Below are positions 8,681 through 19,032 of a stretch of 64,000 bases of DNA, in pieces. Source of the DNA: Candidatus Enterococcus huntleyi. GTDB taxonomy: Bacteria > Bacillota > Bacilli > Lactobacillales > Enterococcaceae. The first letter of the stretch is position 1. Every line of letters begins with the position of its first letter. The DNA is taken from the NCBI RefSeq assembly GCF_009933175.1, contig NZ_MAEJ01000004.1, positions 1 through 64,000 on the forward strand. Reading direction: 5' to 3'. Made by a program: the position numbers and the translations under genes. Under the pieces are notes generated by a model. The model saw only the letters and a program-made list of their open reading frames with translations. It made no database searches and was not told the origin of the DNA.

Positions 8681-9871
8681 CTACACGTAGCTTGATTCAG
8701 TCATACTTGCTTGATAGATAGCAACGACGTCTTCTTCACTTAACGGTACGAAAGCTTGCGTTGCAATGGCACTTTGCGCGACCGCTTGTTTGGCCATTTC
8801 TGCAAATTTCGACTCATCAGAAATCCCAACTTCTGGCAAAGTCATAGGAATGCCACAAGCTTTGAAATAATCATACGTCTTTTGAATCGCTAAACTAGCA
8901 GCTATTTCTGGCACTGTTTCAGTAATGCCCCAAACTTCTTTTGCAAAACGAGCAAATTTTGGCGCGGTATCTTCATTTAAGACATGCAACATCCAGCGTG
9001 GCGTAATAATCGCTAGGCCGATACCATGAGTAATATCGTAAAAAGCACTTAATTCATGTTCCATCGCGTGACATGACCAAACGCCTTTTTTCCCACTTCC
9101 AGTTAAGCCATTCAGCGCCAAGCTGCTGGCCCACATCAGATTTGCGCGAGCATCGTAGTCGTCTGGTGTTTCTAAAGCGATCGGACAGTTTTTGATGACT
9201 GACTTCATCAAGCCTTCAGAAATACCATCTTGGACATCCGTTCCCGGCGTTAAATTGAAATAGCTCTCAAATAAATGACTTAAAATATCCGCTGATCCGG
9301 CTGCTGTCTGAATTTTTGGTACAGTGAAAGTATTTTGTGGATCTAAAAACGAGACTTTCGGCAAGGTTGACGGGCCACCCATTCCTAATTTTTGGTTCGT
9401 TTGCATATTCGAAATAACGGCACCCACATTCATTTCGCTTCCCGTAGCAGCCAAGGTCAAAATGGTCACGATTGGCAATGCTGGTCCATTGAAGCTTCTT
9501 CTCTCTAAGACTAAATCCCATGCTTTTTTATCTGAATAAAAGCCGGCTGCTACAGCTTTCGAGCAATCAATTGTCGAGCCACCGCCCACTGCTAAAATAA
9601 CTTCTATTTTGTGTTCTTTACACAAATCAATGCCTCGTTGCACCGTTTCTACTCGCGGATTTGGCTCTACGCCAGATAATTCAAAAACTTCACAGGTCGC
9701 TTCATTCAAACGAGTCATCACTTCATCGTACAGTCCATTTTTCTTAATACTACCGCCACCATAAACTAGTAACACTCGTTGACCATATGTTTTTATTACC
9801 TCAGGCAATTCTCCTAAACGGTCTTTCCCAAAGCGAATATCCGTTGAGACATGAAATTTAAAATTTTCCAA
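8681..9871 (-). CDS. Iron-containing alcohol dehydrogenase (butanol dehydrogenase type)
   Basis: Group III NAD(P)H-dependent alcohol dehydrogenase of 396 residues, probably reducing aldehydes in fermentation or detoxification. The nucleotide-binding motif GGGSTIDCSKAV lies near residue 97. Metal ligands are seen in AGSADILSHLFESYF (Asp and His near 195-200) and in HAMEHELSAFYDITHGIGLA (two His near 265-280). The start is a TTG codon, since a strong GAGGAGGAGAG lies at the right distance and no ATG fits the conserved N-terminus. It has its own terminator and is separated from deoD by another, so it seems to be transcribed alone. The exact substrate cannot be read from sequence. Confidence 0.93.
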   Translation of the reverse strand: MENFKFHVSTDIRFGKDRLGELPEVIKTYGQRVLLVYGGGSIKKNGLYDEVMTRLNEATCEVFELSGVEPNPRVETVQRGIDLCKEHKIEVILAVGGGSTIDCSKAVAAGFYSDKKAWDLVLERRSFNGPALPIVTILTLAATGSEMNVGAVISNMQTNQKLGMGGPSTLPKVSFLDPQNTFTVPKIQTAAGSADILSHLFESYFNLTPGTDVQDGISEGLMKSVIKNCPIALETPDDYDARANLMWASSLALNGLTGSGKKGVWSCHAMEHELSAFYDITHGIGLAIITPRWMLHVLNEDTAPKFARFAKEVWGITETVPEIAASLAIQKTYDYFKACGIPMTLPEVGISDESKFAEMAKQAVAQSAIATQAFVPLSEEDVVAIYQASMTESSYV

Positions 9872-9920
9872 AATAACTCTCCTCCTCGTACCTTTTTCTC
9901 TATTTTAGCATAGGGACTAA

Positions 9921-9957
9921 ATAAAAGAGCCGGAAAATGTTTCTCCCAGCTCTCTTA
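9921..9957 (-). terminator. Terminator at the end of the nucleoside operon (deoD)
   Basis: Minus strand: AGAGCTGGGA pairs with CCGGCTCT and is followed by TTTATTT. It separates deoD from the alcohol dehydrogenase gene. Confidence 0.7.
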
Positions 9958-9966
9958 TTGCTTATT

Positions 9967-10674
9967 TTATTCACTAATTGCTGTCTCTAAACCGACATGA
10001 ATCATATCTGCAAAGGTTGTTTGTCTTTCTTCAGCCGTTGTTTCTTCGCCGGTGATAATATGGTCGCTAACTGTCATAATCGCTAAGGTTTGCACCTTAA
10101 ATTTCGCGCCTAAATAGTACAACGCAGCAGCTTCCATCTCAACACCCATGACACCCAAATCGGCTAATTGCATGGTTTCAGTTAAGTCATCTTTGTAGAA
10201 AGTATCTTCTGATAAGACATTGCCGACATGTGTCGTGAAGCCTTTTTCTTTTGCCACTTCATAGGCTTTCAATAACAATTTGAAATCGCCAATTGGTGGA
10301 AAATGGAAGGCTTGGAAATTCTTCTCAATCATTGAAGAACTGGTTGCAGCCCCTTGTGCAATAATCAAATCACGGACATGAATGTCTTTGGCTAAAGCAC
10401 CACAAGTCCCCACACGAATTAATTTTTTCACACCGTATTCGGTGATTAATTCATGGGCATAAATGGTTGCTGAAGGCATCCCCATCCCGGTTCCTTGGAC
10501 AGAAATCCGCTCACCTTTATAGGTACCTGTATAACCCAACATCCCGCGGACATTGTTATAGCAGACCGCATCCTCTAAAAAGTTCTCAGCAATATATTTT
10601 GCTCGTAGTGGATCGCCTGGCAATAAAATTTTATCAGCAATCTCGCCTTGTTTCGCTTCAATATGAACGCTCAT
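9967..10674 (-). CDS. deoD: Purine-nucleoside phosphorylase, DeoD type
   Basis: Hexameric-type phosphorylase that splits purine (deoxy)nucleosides to base and (deoxy)ribose 1-phosphate. It has 235 residues, the usual size. Motifs: [13 protein letters not shown] near residue 18, the RVGTCGAL loop near residue 87, and [15 protein letters not shown] near residue 178 for ribose binding. AAGGGAG precedes the ATG. It is the last of the deoB-punA-deoD group, 78 bp after punA. Having both hexameric (DeoD) and trimeric (PunA) enzymes widens the purine nucleoside range. Confidence 0.96.
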   Translation of the reverse strand: MSVHIEAKQGEIADKILLPGDPLRAKYIAENFLEDAVCYNNVRGMLGYTGTYKGERISVQGTGMGMPSATIYAHELITEYGVKKLIRVGTCGALAKDIHVRDLIIAQGAATSSSMIEKNFQAFHFPPIGDFKLLLKAYEVAKEKGFTTHVGNVLSEDTFYKDDLTETMQLADLGVMGVEMEAAALYYLGAKFKVQTLAIMTVSDHIITGEETTAEERQTTFADMIHVGLETAISE

Positions 10675-10752
10675 AAAAATCTCCCTTCTATTCTACATCT
10701 ACTCATTATCTACTCTTTTTATTTATCGGAGTGCTTATTTATAAATCGGATT

Positions 10753-11571
10753 TTATAACACGGCTAAAGTTTCTTTAATCAATGCTTTGAATTCAGCTTT
10801 GACACGCTCAGTGGTTTCCACGACTTCTGCATGATTTAGATTGGCTTGCATGCCAGCCGCTAAGTTGGTGATACATGAAATTCCTAAGACTTTCAACCCG
10901 TTATGGACAGCCACGATGACTTCTGGAACGGTCGACATACCGACTACATCAGCGCCTAATGTTCGTGCCATGTGAATTTCAGCAGGCGTTTCGTAGGTTG
11001 GACCCGTGAAGCCCATGTAGACGCCTTCCTTCATATGAATACCTTTTGCTTGCGCCACCGCGCGGGCTTTTTCACGATAATCAAGGGTATACGCTTGGCT
11101 CATATCTGGGAAACGAGGCCCTAAATTTTCTTCATTCGCACCAATTAATGGGTTCGTGCCCATAAAGTTTAGGTGATCAGTAATTAACATCAAATCGCCA
11201 GGCGCAAAGGTTTTATTGACCCCGCCACAGGCATTTGTAACTACCACAGAATGAGCTTTAAGAGCCGCCATCACTCGGACTGGATAGGTCACAGTGGCCA
11301 TCGAATAGCCTTCGTAATAATGGAAACGTCCTTGTAAAGCCAAGACTTTTTTACCGGATAATGTTCCATAAACCAATTTCCCCGCATGTCCTGCGACTGT
11401 TGAGACTGGGAAATTTGGAATTTCTTCATAAGCAATCGCAATTGCATCCTCGATCTCATCAGCTAATTCACCTAGACCTGAGCCTAAGATTAAACCAAAT
11501 TCGACTTCACCAATGCCTTTATCTTTTAGAAAGCTAGTTGTTTCCTGTAATTTTTCACTTAATGTCTTCAT
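10753..11571 (-). CDS. punA: Purine-nucleoside phosphorylase, trimeric type
   Basis: Low-molecular-mass trimeric phosphorylase for guanosine/inosine-type nucleosides, 272 residues. The signature LILGSGLGELAD near residue 28, GRFHYYEGY near residue 81, VVTNACGGVNKTF near residue 110 and the VVGMSTVPEVIVA segment near residue 210 are all visible. It starts 10 bp after deoB, so the two are cotranscribed. The symbol follows B. subtilis/E. coli usage (pupG and pnp are used elsewhere). Confidence 0.95.
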   Translation of the reverse strand: MKTLSEKLQETTSFLKDKGIGEVEFGLILGSGLGELADEIEDAIAIAYEEIPNFPVSTVAGHAGKLVYGTLSGKKVLALQGRFHYYEGYSMATVTYPVRVMAALKAHSVVVTNACGGVNKTFAPGDLMLITDHLNFMGTNPLIGANEENLGPRFPDMSQAYTLDYREKARAVAQAKGIHMKEGVYMGFTGPTYETPAEIHMARTLGADVVGMSTVPEVIVAVHNGLKVLGISCITNLAAGMQANLNHAEVVETTERVKAEFKALIKETLAVL

Positions 11572-11581
11572 CGATACACCT

Positions 11582-12748
11582 CTATTTTAATAGTTTTAAG
11601 AAGCTCGTGCCATTTTCGGTAGCTGCTACGTCAAAATTCTCAGCAATCGTTGCTGAAATATCCGCATAATAGCCTTGACTCAAGGCACCTTGGCCAGCCA
11701 TTTTTTTGCTATAGACTAGTAACGGTACATATTCACGGGTATGGTCAGTGCCAGGGAAGGTTGGATCGTTCCCATGGTCAGCGGTGATCATCAATAAGTC
11801 ATCCTCGTCCATCGCTTCAAGTATTTCTGGAATCCGCGCATCAAATTCTTCAATCGCGTTGCCGTAACCAACCACGTCACGTCGATGACCGAATAACGCA
11901 TCGAAATCGACTAAGTTCGTGAAGCTTAAACCAGTAAAGTCTTTTTCCATAACCGTTAATAGTTGGTCGACACCATCCATATTGCTCTTCGTACGAACAA
12001 ATTCTGTAATCCCTTGGCCATTGAAAATATCATTAATTTTTCCAACCGCGATTACATCTTTACCAGCCTCTTTCAAGGAATCTAATACTGTTTCGCCAAA
12101 TGGATCCAAGGCATAGTCATGACGATTGCTTGTACGGGTAAAGTTACCTGGTTCACCTAGGTAAGGACGGGCAATAATTCGACCAATCATGTACGGTTCA
12201 TCTTTAGTAATATCGCGGACATACTGACAAATACGATACAATTCTTCTAACGGAATGACCTCTTCATGAGCAGCAATTTGAAGCACTGGATCGGCAGAAG
12301 TATAGACAATTAAATCGCCCGTTTTCATTTGATGCTCGCCGAAATCATCAATTACAGCAGTCCCACTATAAGGTTTATTGCAGACAATTCCACGACCAGA
12401 AAAGTCAGAGATTTGTTTTAATAATTCATCTGGGAAGCCATCTGGAAAGACGCGGAAGGGTTTCTTAATATTCAAGCCCATAATTTCCCAATGCCCAGTC
12501 ATCGTATCTTTCCCCACAGAAACTTCTTCCAGCTTCGTTGCATAGCCTTTGTGATCTGCCACTGAAGCAACCCCTTTGAGCGGACGAATCGTACCCAAAC
12601 CTAAGTTTTCTAAATGAGGAATCTTCAAGCCTGCTTGTTCCGCAATATGACCTAATGTATCTGAGCCAACATCGCCAAACTTCTCAGCATCTGGCGCTTC
12701 TCCAATACCGACTGAATCCATCACAATCAAATGTACACGTTTAAACAT
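11582..12748 (-). CDS. deoB: Phosphopentomutase
   Basis: Converts (deoxy)ribose 1-phosphate to the 5-phosphate, feeding DeoC or the pentose phosphate pathway. It has 388 residues. The alkaline-phosphatase-superfamily metal site is visible as [13 protein letters not shown] (near residue 10), the active-site Thr region [11 protein letters not shown] (near 78-88), and C-terminal [25 protein letters not shown]. It heads the deoB-punA-deoD group and is separated from the nup genes by a strong terminator-like hairpin, so it probably has partly independent expression. Confidence 0.97.
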   Translation of the reverse strand: MFKRVHLIVMDSVGIGEAPDAEKFGDVGSDTLGHIAEQAGLKIPHLENLGLGTIRPLKGVASVADHKGYATKLEEVSVGKDTMTGHWEIMGLNIKKPFRVFPDGFPDELLKQISDFSGRGIVCNKPYSGTAVIDDFGEHQMKTGDLIVYTSADPVLQIAAHEEVIPLEELYRICQYVRDITKDEPYMIGRIIARPYLGEPGNFTRTSNRHDYALDPFGETVLDSLKEAGKDVIAVGKINDIFNGQGITEFVRTKSNMDGVDQLLTVMEKDFTGLSFTNLVDFDALFGHRRDVVGYGNAIEEFDARIPEILEAMDEDDLLMITADHGNDPTFPGTDHTREYVPLLVYSKKMAGQGALSQGYYADISATIAENFDVAATENGTSFLKLLK

Positions 12749-12799
12749 GTCTATTCCTTCTTTCTATTATTTTCATTTATTATCATACCTTATCTGAGT

Positions 12800-12848
12800 A
12801 AAAAAAGGGCAGACAAAGACATATTGTCCCTTAAGCCCACCCTTTTTT
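12800..12848 (-). terminator. Terminator between the nup genes and deoB
   Basis: Minus strand: AAAAAAGGGTGGGC pairs, with G-U wobbles, with GTCTGCCCTTTTTT. The A/T arms on both sides mean it could work in either direction. It divides the nucleoside block into an upstream uptake/catabolism unit and the downstream deoB-punA-deoD unit. Confidence 0.75.
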
Positions 12849-12912
12849 CAAATTACTGATTATTCAATTTTATTCTACTCTATTAAAGACGACCGACCAA
12901 CGGCAATTGACT

Positions 12913-13866
12913 TTATTTCGATTTAATATAATTCTTCCCATTAGCTTTTGGTCCGGAAGCTTTTCCTAGGAAAATAACCAAGACCAGAATGGTTAAGACA
13001 TACGGTGCTGCTTGCAGATACACTTCTGGAATTGAAGAAATCACTGGCAAATTGCCACCGACGATACTGATGTTTTGAGCAAAACCGAAGAAAATTGCGG
13101 CGCCCATCGCACCTAGTGGATTCCATTTACCAAAGATCATCGCAGCCATGGCAATAAATCCTTGACCGGCAATCGTTGTTACGGCAAAACGTCCTGAGAT
13201 CGATTGGGCGAAAATTGCGCCACCCATTCCACCGAAGAAACCAGAAAGTAAAACCCCTGAATAACGCATGACATAGACATTAATTCCCAACGTATCGGCT
13301 GCTTGAGGATTTTCCCCGACAGAGCGCAGACGCAGACCAAATCTTGTTTTGTAGACAACGAACCAAGCCAATATGGCAATCAAGATAGCAAAGTAGGCTG
13401 GCAAGGTTGTGTTTTTAAAGAAGATTGGACCAATCACTGGAATATCTTGCAAGATTGGAAAACTAAAGTAACCAAAAATTTGTTGAATATTATCTGTTTG
13501 ACCTTTTCCGTAGATAACTTTTACCAAGAAAACGGCTAAGGAAGGTGCCATCAAGTTGATGACCGTCCCACTAATAATATGATCGGCCCGAAGATTGATG
13601 GTTGCCACTGCATGTAATAATGAAAAAACCATCCCAACTAATCCACCGACTAAGATTGCAACCCACGGTGTCCATACGCCTAAACTTTCGGCATAGGTTA
13701 GGTTAAAAGTGATTGCGCTAAAGGCACCCATCACCATGATTCCTTCAAGTCCCACGTTGACAATCCCACTACGTTCTGAGAATACGCCACCTAAGGCTGT
13801 CAGAATTAAGGGCGCGGCGTACACTAATGTTTGCGTCACAATAGATGCGATTAATGAAATATCCAC
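12913..13866 (-). CDS. Nucleoside ABC transporter permease (NupQ/YufQ type)
   Basis: Integral membrane subunit of 317 residues, with about 8-9 hydrophobic segments, of the RbsC-like permease family (BPD_transp_2). The motif GLNPFA-like region appears as SVGENPQAADTLGINV (near residue 180), the cytoplasmic loop that contacts the ATPase. It overlaps the preceding permease gene by one base, so the two are translationally coupled. Together with BmpA, the ATPase and the other permease it should form a nucleoside importer like the Lactococcus BmpA-NupABC system (family knowledge). Confidence 0.92.
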   Translation of the reverse strand: MDISLIASIVTQTLVYAAPLILTALGGVFSERSGIVNVGLEGIMVMGAFSAITFNLTYAESLGVWTPWVAILVGGLVGMVFSLLHAVATINLRADHIISGTVINLMAPSLAVFLVKVIYGKGQTDNIQQIFGYFSFPILQDIPVIGPIFFKNTTLPAYFAILIAILAWFVVYKTRFGLRLRSVGENPQAADTLGINVYVMRYSGVLLSGFFGGMGGAIFAQSISGRFAVTTIAGQGFIAMAAMIFGKWNPLGAMGAAIFFGFAQNISIVGGNLPVISSIPEVYLQAAPYVLTILVLVIFLGKASGPKANGKNYIKSK

Positions 13867-15005
13867 TAGAGAACCCCTCCTTCTTGATCTTCGTCATTTG
13901 GTTTACTTTCAATTTTTTCGACGACTGCAACCTCTTTTTTATTGCCAGAAGTTTTCGCTAAGATAAAGCGAATTAAATAACTAATCCCGACAAAGAAAAT
14001 AATAGAAGCAATCACGACATCGACTAATTCTGGTGGAATGCCGACAAACTGCATGCCTTGACCACCTAATTTTAAGATACTGAACAGGATAGCTGCCAAG
14101 AGAATCCCAATCGAGCTGCCTGCGCCAAGTAGCGACACGGCCATCCCATCAAAACCAATACTTAGAGAGGACCCTTGCACGAAGAAATATTGGTACGTGC
14201 CTAATCCTTGAACGACACCACCCAATCCAGCTAGACCACCTGAGATGATCATAGAAGTGATGATCGTGCGTTTACTGCTCATTCCTGCATATTCGGAAGC
14301 AAAAGGATTCAGTCCAACTGCTCGAATCTCATAGCCTAACGTTGTTTTCTTCATAAGAAACCAGACTAACACTAAAAAGATCAGTGCTAAAAAGATCCCT
14401 GTACTGAGACGTGAGCCGCCACCTAATTGCGTCAACCAATCCATTCGAAGAGAGCCATTGGCACCAATTGGTTTCGTGACTCCTTTATTATTCATAATTT
14501 TTTCACTCATCACGTTATTCACGATATGCGTGCTAGCATATAGCAGTACGTAATTTAGCATAATAGTGACAATTACTTCGCTTGTCCCAAAGAAAGCGCG
14601 CAAGACACCGGGAATCGCTGCGGCAATCGCCCCAGCTACGGCACCGGCAATAACTGCTAGCGGCAAGACGATTAATTTCGAGGTATCAGGCATCGACAGA
14701 GCTACCCAAATACTAACCACCCAGCCACACAATGCTTGTCCAGAAAGCCCGATGTTAAAGAAGCCAGCTGAATTAGCTACCGAGAAACCGAGAGCGGTAA
14801 AGATTAAAGGCGCCGCCATTACGAAGATTTCACCAATACTTTTTGAATCTCTAAATGCTGTTTGGAACATCGCTTGATAGCCAGTAATCGGCTCGTAACC
14901 AAAGATTAGCATAATAATTGCACCAAGTACAAAGCCCATAACGACTGAGAGCACAGGCACTAATATATTCCGAAGTTTTTCTGATCGACTATTCACCAGA
15001 ATCAC
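13866..15005 (-). CDS. Nucleoside ABC transporter permease (NupP/YufP type)
   Basis: Second permease of the importer, 379 residues, with multiple hydrophobic helices and the coupling loop EIRAVGLNPFASEYAGM (near residue 230). The C-terminal tail is charged (about residues 355-379). It overlaps the ATPase gene by 17 bases at its start and the next permease by one base at its end, a tight coupling typical of obligate complexes. Confidence 0.92.
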   Translation of the reverse strand: MILVNSRSEKLRNILVPVLSVVMGFVLGAIIMLIFGYEPITGYQAMFQTAFRDSKSIGEIFVMAAPLIFTALGFSVANSAGFFNIGLSGQALCGWVVSIWVALSMPDTSKLIVLPLAVIAGAVAGAIAAAIPGVLRAFFGTSEVIVTIMLNYVLLYASTHIVNNVMSEKIMNNKGVTKPIGANGSLRMDWLTQLGGGSRLSTGIFLALIFLVLVWFLMKKTTLGYEIRAVGLNPFASEYAGMSSKRTIITSMIISGGLAGLGGVVQGLGTYQYFFVQGSSLSIGFDGMAVSLLGAGSSIGILLAAILFSILKLGGQGMQFVGIPPELVDVVIASIIFFVGISYLIRFILAKTSGNKKEVAVVEKIESKPNDEDQEGGVL

Positions 15006-16557
15006 CTACTTCCACCTTTTTTAACTCTTCGCGCGCTTCTTCTAATGAATAACCCGCCATCATTAACCCTAATTCATTTTCTGACGTTTGTGCTGGATCT
15101 ACGATACCGACAATTTTCCCGCCATGTAATACTGCGATTCGGTCAGAAACATTTAAGATTTCATCCAACTCAAAACTAACTACTAATACGGCTTTGTCTT
15201 TATTTCGTTGTTCAATTAAGCGTTTATGAATGTACTCAATCGCCCCAACATCTAAGCCACGAGTCGGCTGAGAAACAATTAATAAATCCGGATCTCGATG
15301 AATTTCTCTGGCAATAATTGCCTTCTGTTGGTTCCCGCCTGAAAGAGCCCGAGCAGGCACTAATTCATTAGTCGTCCGCACGTCAAATTCTTCAATTAAT
15401 TCGCGAGCGAACTGATTCATTTCTGGATAATCTAAAATGCCATGGTTACTAATTGGTTCTTGATAATAGGTCTGTAAAGCAATATTTTCAGCTAGCGTCA
15501 TCTCTAAGATTAAACCATATTTATGTCGATCTTCTGGCACATGACCGACACCCGCTTCGGTTATCTTCCGCGCTGAATGATTGGTAATCTCATCACGATT
15601 CAAGAAGACTTTTCCTGATTCGACTTTGCGTAAGCCAGTCAAGGCTTGGATTAATTCCGTTTGACCATTGCCATCGATTCCGGCAATCCCTAAGACTTCT
15701 CCCGCGCGGACTTCTAAGCTCAGATCTTTGACCGCTGCCAGCCCGCGACTTTCGTTTACCACCAAGTTTTCGACAGATAAAACGACTTCTTTTGGCACAG
15801 CCGGTTTTTTCTCTGTTTTAAAGGAAACCGCGCGCCCGACCATCATATCAGCCAATTGTTGAGACGAAACATCTTTAACATTGACTGTATCGATACTCTT
15901 ACCGCGACGAATGACGGTACAACGATCCGCTACTTTCTTAATTTCATCAAGTTTATGCGTAATGATAATAATTGATTTGCCTTCTTTAACTAAGCTATGC
16001 ATAATCTCCATCAATTCATCAATCTCTTGAGGAGTTAAAACCGCTGTCGGCTCATCAAAAATTAAGACATCCGCCCCACGATAAAGGGTCTTTAAGATTT
16101 CAGCACGCTGCTGCATCCCAACAGAAATATCTCTGATATAGGCATCTGGATTGACCGACAATCCATACTTTTCAGAAAGCTCTTTAATCTCTTTCTCGGC
16201 CTTCTTACGATTTAAGAAGCCTAAACGATTCGGTTCATTTCCAAGAATAATGTTTTCTGTGATCGTAAATGCCTCCACCAACATGAAATGTTGATGCACC
16301 ATGCCAATTCCTAAACGATTAGCCACCGTTGGACTTGAGATAGCAACTTTCTGTCCGTTCATATAAATATCTCCAGAAGTCGGTTGCAACAACCCTGACA
16401 ACACATTCATCAACGTCGATTTTCCAGCACCGTTTTCTCCTAACAAAGCATGAATTTCACCACGCTTTATCTGCAAATTAATTTGGTCATTTGCTTTAAA
16501 CGTGCCAAACTCCTTGGTTATGTCTCGCATTTCAATGACAAAATTTTCTTGATCCAC
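14989..16557 (-). CDS. Nucleoside ABC transporter ATPase with two nucleotide-binding domains (NupO/YufO type)
   Basis: RbsA-like tandem ATPase of 522 residues that drives nucleoside import. The N-terminal half shows Walker A ALLGENGAGKSTL (near residue 40), the signature ISVGMQQRAEIL and Walker B VLIFDEPTAVL. The C-terminal half has the degenerate Walker A GIAGIDGNGQTEL, LSGGNQQKAIIAREI and LLIVSQPTRGLD. It follows bmpA after a 225-bp gap that contains an intercistronic hairpin, and it overlaps the first permease. Confidence 0.95.
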   Translation of the reverse strand: MDQENFVIEMRDITKEFGTFKANDQINLQIKRGEIHALLGENGAGKSTLMNVLSGLLQPTSGDIYMNGQKVAISSPTVANRLGIGMVHQHFMLVEAFTITENIILGNEPNRLGFLNRKKAEKEIKELSEKYGLSVNPDAYIRDISVGMQQRAEILKTLYRGADVLIFDEPTAVLTPQEIDELMEIMHSLVKEGKSIIIITHKLDEIKKVADRCTVIRRGKSIDTVNVKDVSSQQLADMMVGRAVSFKTEKKPAVPKEVVLSVENLVVNESRGLAAVKDLSLEVRAGEVLGIAGIDGNGQTELIQALTGLRKVESGKVFLNRDEITNHSARKITEAGVGHVPEDRHKYGLILEMTLAENIALQTYYQEPISNHGILDYPEMNQFARELIEEFDVRTTNELVPARALSGGNQQKAIIAREIHRDPDLLIVSQPTRGLDVGAIEYIHKRLIEQRNKDKAVLVVSFELDEILNVSDRIAVLHGGKIVGIVDPAQTSENELGLMMAGYSLEEAREELKKVEVGDSGE

Positions 16558-16732
16558 GTTTTTTCACATCCTAACGATTTTAATACACTTCACTAAGTGA
16601 TTGATACGAATGAGTCGCAGCTAAAACAAGTAGATTTTAGCCTTTAGCACATTGGTTTATTTGCGCGTGATTAGACTCTTAGGAAAACAGACTCTGTCGC
16701 TCTACTTTCCTAAAAGCTAGTCTCTTATTTTA

Positions 16733-16767
16733 GAAAAGCCTTGCTAAACAAATTGTTCAACAAGGCT
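16733..16767 (-). terminator. Intra-operon terminator/attenuator after bmpA
   Basis: Minus strand: AGCCTTGTTGAAC pairs with GTTTAGCAAGGCT, then TTTTCT. It sits between bmpA and the transporter ATPase. Partial termination here would give more lipoprotein than membrane complex, a common arrangement for binding-protein importers (inference). Confidence 0.7.
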
Positions 16768-16782
16768 ATGCAATTCTATTTC

Positions 16783-17889
16783 TTATTTAGTTGGTGCTTC
16801 TGGTATCTCAATATCGCCAGCAATGATTTTTTCTTTTGCTGCTTCAACAGCGGCTTTCGCTTCATCTGTTAGGTAACCATCAGTTAGGTCAACACCACCG
16901 TCTTTTAGTCCGTAAACTAAATGTTCGCCACCAGGGAATTTACCGTCTAACGCACGATTAGAAATATCTTTTACCGCTGCACCCACACCTTTAAGTGTCG
17001 AAGTTAGTGTAAAGTTATCTTTTTCGCCAGTCTTCTTGTTTGTGTACTCCCCTTCTGCTTGTTGGTCACTATCCACACCAATTACCCACACTTTATCTTT
17101 ATCACCAGCTTCATTTAAAGCTGTTGCTTCTTGGAAGACACCATTTCCAGTACCACCTGAAGCATGATAGATAATATCTGCGCCATTTTGATACATAGAG
17201 GCAGCTAAAGCTTTTCCTTTAGCAGGATCCCCAAATGAGGCTGCATATTTCACTTCAACTTTAATATCTTTTTTCAATTCTTTCGCTGCATCTGCTACAC
17301 CTTTTTCAAAACCAGCTTGGAAACGGTCAATAACAGGACCTTCTTCACCACCGATGAAGCCAAGTTTGTCTGTTTTTGTTGTGTAAGCTGCTGCAACCCC
17401 TGCTAAATAAGCGGCTTCGTGGTCTTTAAATGTTGCAGAAACCACGTTATCTTGTCCTTCAATCACATCATCAATTAAGCCAAAATTCACATCTGGATTT
17501 GCTGCTGCACCGGCTGCAATTGAATCTTTTAATAGATAGCCAATACCAAAGACTGTTTTAAACCCTGAAGAAACTGCTGAATCAACATTTGTTGTGTATT
17601 GAGACGCATCATTTGATTGAATGTAGTCAAAGCCTCCTGGTCCTTTAGAAAGACCATGTTCTTCCCCCCAAGCTTGAAGACCTTCCCAAGCTGATTGGTT
17701 AAATGAACGGTCATCTGTTCCACCAATATCGGTTACAAGTATAACGCTGTGTTCCGCATCTGTTTTACCAGAAGCACTGCCGCTTGAATCCGTAGAATCT
17801 GTTCCGCCTTTACCTCCACCACATGCACCTAATACCAGTGCTGCCGTCAATGCAACGGCACCTAAACCAAATAATTTTGCTTTTTTCAT
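16783..17889 (-). CDS. bmpA: BMP-family nucleoside-binding lipoprotein
   Basis: Extracellular substrate-binding lipoprotein of 368 residues. The N-terminus KKAKLFGLGAVALTAALVLGAC is a type II signal peptide with lipobox LGAC, followed by a Gly/Ser/Thr/Asp linker (about 24-45). The PBP1-like BMP domain shows VILVTDIGGTDDRSFNQSAWEG near residue 50 and DIIYHASGGTGNGVFQ near residue 235. The ribosome binding site is AGGGGGC. It is cotranscribed with cdd upstream and the nup ABC genes downstream. Purine or pyrimidine nucleosides are the expected ligands by family and context. Confidence 0.94.
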   Translation of the reverse strand: MKKAKLFGLGAVALTAALVLGACGGGKGGTDSTDSSGSASGKTDAEHSVILVTDIGGTDDRSFNQSAWEGLQAWGEEHGLSKGPGGFDYIQSNDASQYTTNVDSAVSSGFKTVFGIGYLLKDSIAAGAAANPDVNFGLIDDVIEGQDNVVSATFKDHEAAYLAGVAAAYTTKTDKLGFIGGEEGPVIDRFQAGFEKGVADAAKELKKDIKVEVKYAASFGDPAKGKALAASMYQNGADIIYHASGGTGNGVFQEATALNEAGDKDKVWVIGVDSDQQAEGEYTNKKTGEKDNFTLTSTLKGVGAAVKDISNRALDGKFPGGEHLVYGLKDGGVDLTDGYLTDEAKAAVEAAKEKIIAGDIEIPEAPTK

Positions 17890-17952
17890 TTCTGTAAAGC
17901 CCCCTATATAGTATGAGTTTTTTCAACAGTCAGTGACTGAATTGAACAAGGT

Positions 17953-18354
17953 TTATAAATCTTCTTCCGTAAATGCATACGGCAATAATTCCCGAACCGT
18001 CATCTGTTTTTCAACACCATTATCACCCAGCAACGTCACCGGCATCTCAGGCGAACAAAATTCCGCCATGACCTGTCGACACGCACCACAAGGAGAAATA
18101 GGTTCCGGGGTATGTCCTGCAACCACTAAATGTGCAAATTCGCTTTCGCCTTCTGAAACAGCCTTAAAGAAAGCCGTCCGTTCTGCACAATTCGTTAAGC
18201 CAAATGAAGCATTTTCAATATTAATCCCTTGGTAGGTTTTGCCACTTTTTGTGACGAGACAGGCACCCACAGGAAAATGAGAATAGGGAACATAGGCTTT
18301 ATCTAATGCAGCAATTGCACTATCTTTCCATTCTTGCTTCGTCTCTTGCTTCAT
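17953..18354 (-). CDS. cdd: Cytidine deaminase
   Basis: Zn-dependent deaminase converting cytidine and deoxycytidine to uridine and deoxyuridine. It has 133 residues, the usual size of the homotetrameric class. Motifs: YSHFPVGACL near residue 22, NIENASFGLTNCAERTA (His/Cys-Ala-Glu region near 46-58, with the catalytic Glu) and SPCGACRQVMAEF (Zn-binding Cys near 89-92). AGAGGAGGCGTAATGC precedes the ATG. It lies 14 bp after deoC, so its product passes directly to Pdp. Confidence 0.97.
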   Translation of the reverse strand: MKQETKQEWKDSAIAALDKAYVPYSHFPVGACLVTKSGKTYQGINIENASFGLTNCAERTAFFKAVSEGESEFAHLVVAGHTPEPISPCGACRQVMAEFCSPEMPVTLLGDNGVEKQMTVRELLPYAFTEEDL

Positions 18355-18369
18355 GCATTACGCCTCCTC

Positions 18370-19032
18370 TTAGTAGCCTTCGCCAGTCGTTCCAGAAACA
18401 ATCGAAACGCCTGCGCTTGTACCAATCCGAGTCGCACCAGCATCAACCATCGCCTGTGCTTCTTCAGCATTATGAATGCCACCAGATGCTTTAACACCCA
18501 TCTCAGGCCCAACCGTTGCGCGCATAATTTTCACCGCTTCAACAGTCGCTCCTCCAGTTGAGAAGCCAGTCGATGTTTTTACAAAATCAGCGCCTGCTGC
18601 CTTAGATAATTCGCAAGCCTTAACGATTTCTTCTTCTGTTAATAAAGAAATTTCGATGATTACTTTGACTAACGCTTTGCCTTTAGCTGCTTCAACGACT
18701 GCTTGAATATCGGCTTGAACTGCATCATATTGTTTTGATTTCAAAGCACCAACATTGATTACCATGTCGACTTCATCTGCGCCATTTTCAATCGCATTTG
18801 TTGTTTCAAACGCCTTCGTCGCTGACGTGTTCGCCCCTAACGGAAAGCCAATCACGGTACAGACAGCCACAGAAGAATCAGCTAATTCCTCATGTGCTAA
18901 AGCCACCCAAGTTGGATTCACACAGACTGACCAAAAATGATGTTGCTTGGCCTCTTCAATAATCCGTAATACATCCGCCTCTTTCGCGTCTGCTTTTAAA
19001 ATAGTATGGTCAATCAGTTGATTTAATTCCAT
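18370..19032 (-). CDS. deoC: Deoxyribose-phosphate aldolase
   Basis: Class I aldolase that cleaves 2-deoxyribose 5-phosphate into acetaldehyde and glyceraldehyde 3-phosphate. It has 220 residues. The Schiff-base lysine lies in [16 protein letters not shown] (near residue 150), and [16 protein letters not shown] and VKASGGI mark the TIM barrel. It is third in the operon after pdp, with a 112-bp gap rich in repeated AATCTA/TTTACTC words. The acetaldehyde formed may be reduced by alcohol dehydrogenases such as the one at 8.7-9.9 kb (inference). Confidence 0.97.
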   Translation of the reverse strand: MELNQLIDHTILKADAKEADVLRIIEEAKQHHFWSVCVNPTWVALAHEELADSSVAVCTVIGFPLGANTSATKAFETTNAIENGADEVDMVINVGALKSKQYDAVQADIQAVVEAAKGKALVKVIIEISLLTEEEIVKACELSKAAGADFVKTSTGFSTGGATVEAVKIMRATVGPEMGVKASGGIHNAEEAQAMVDAGATRIGTSAGVSIVSGTTGEGY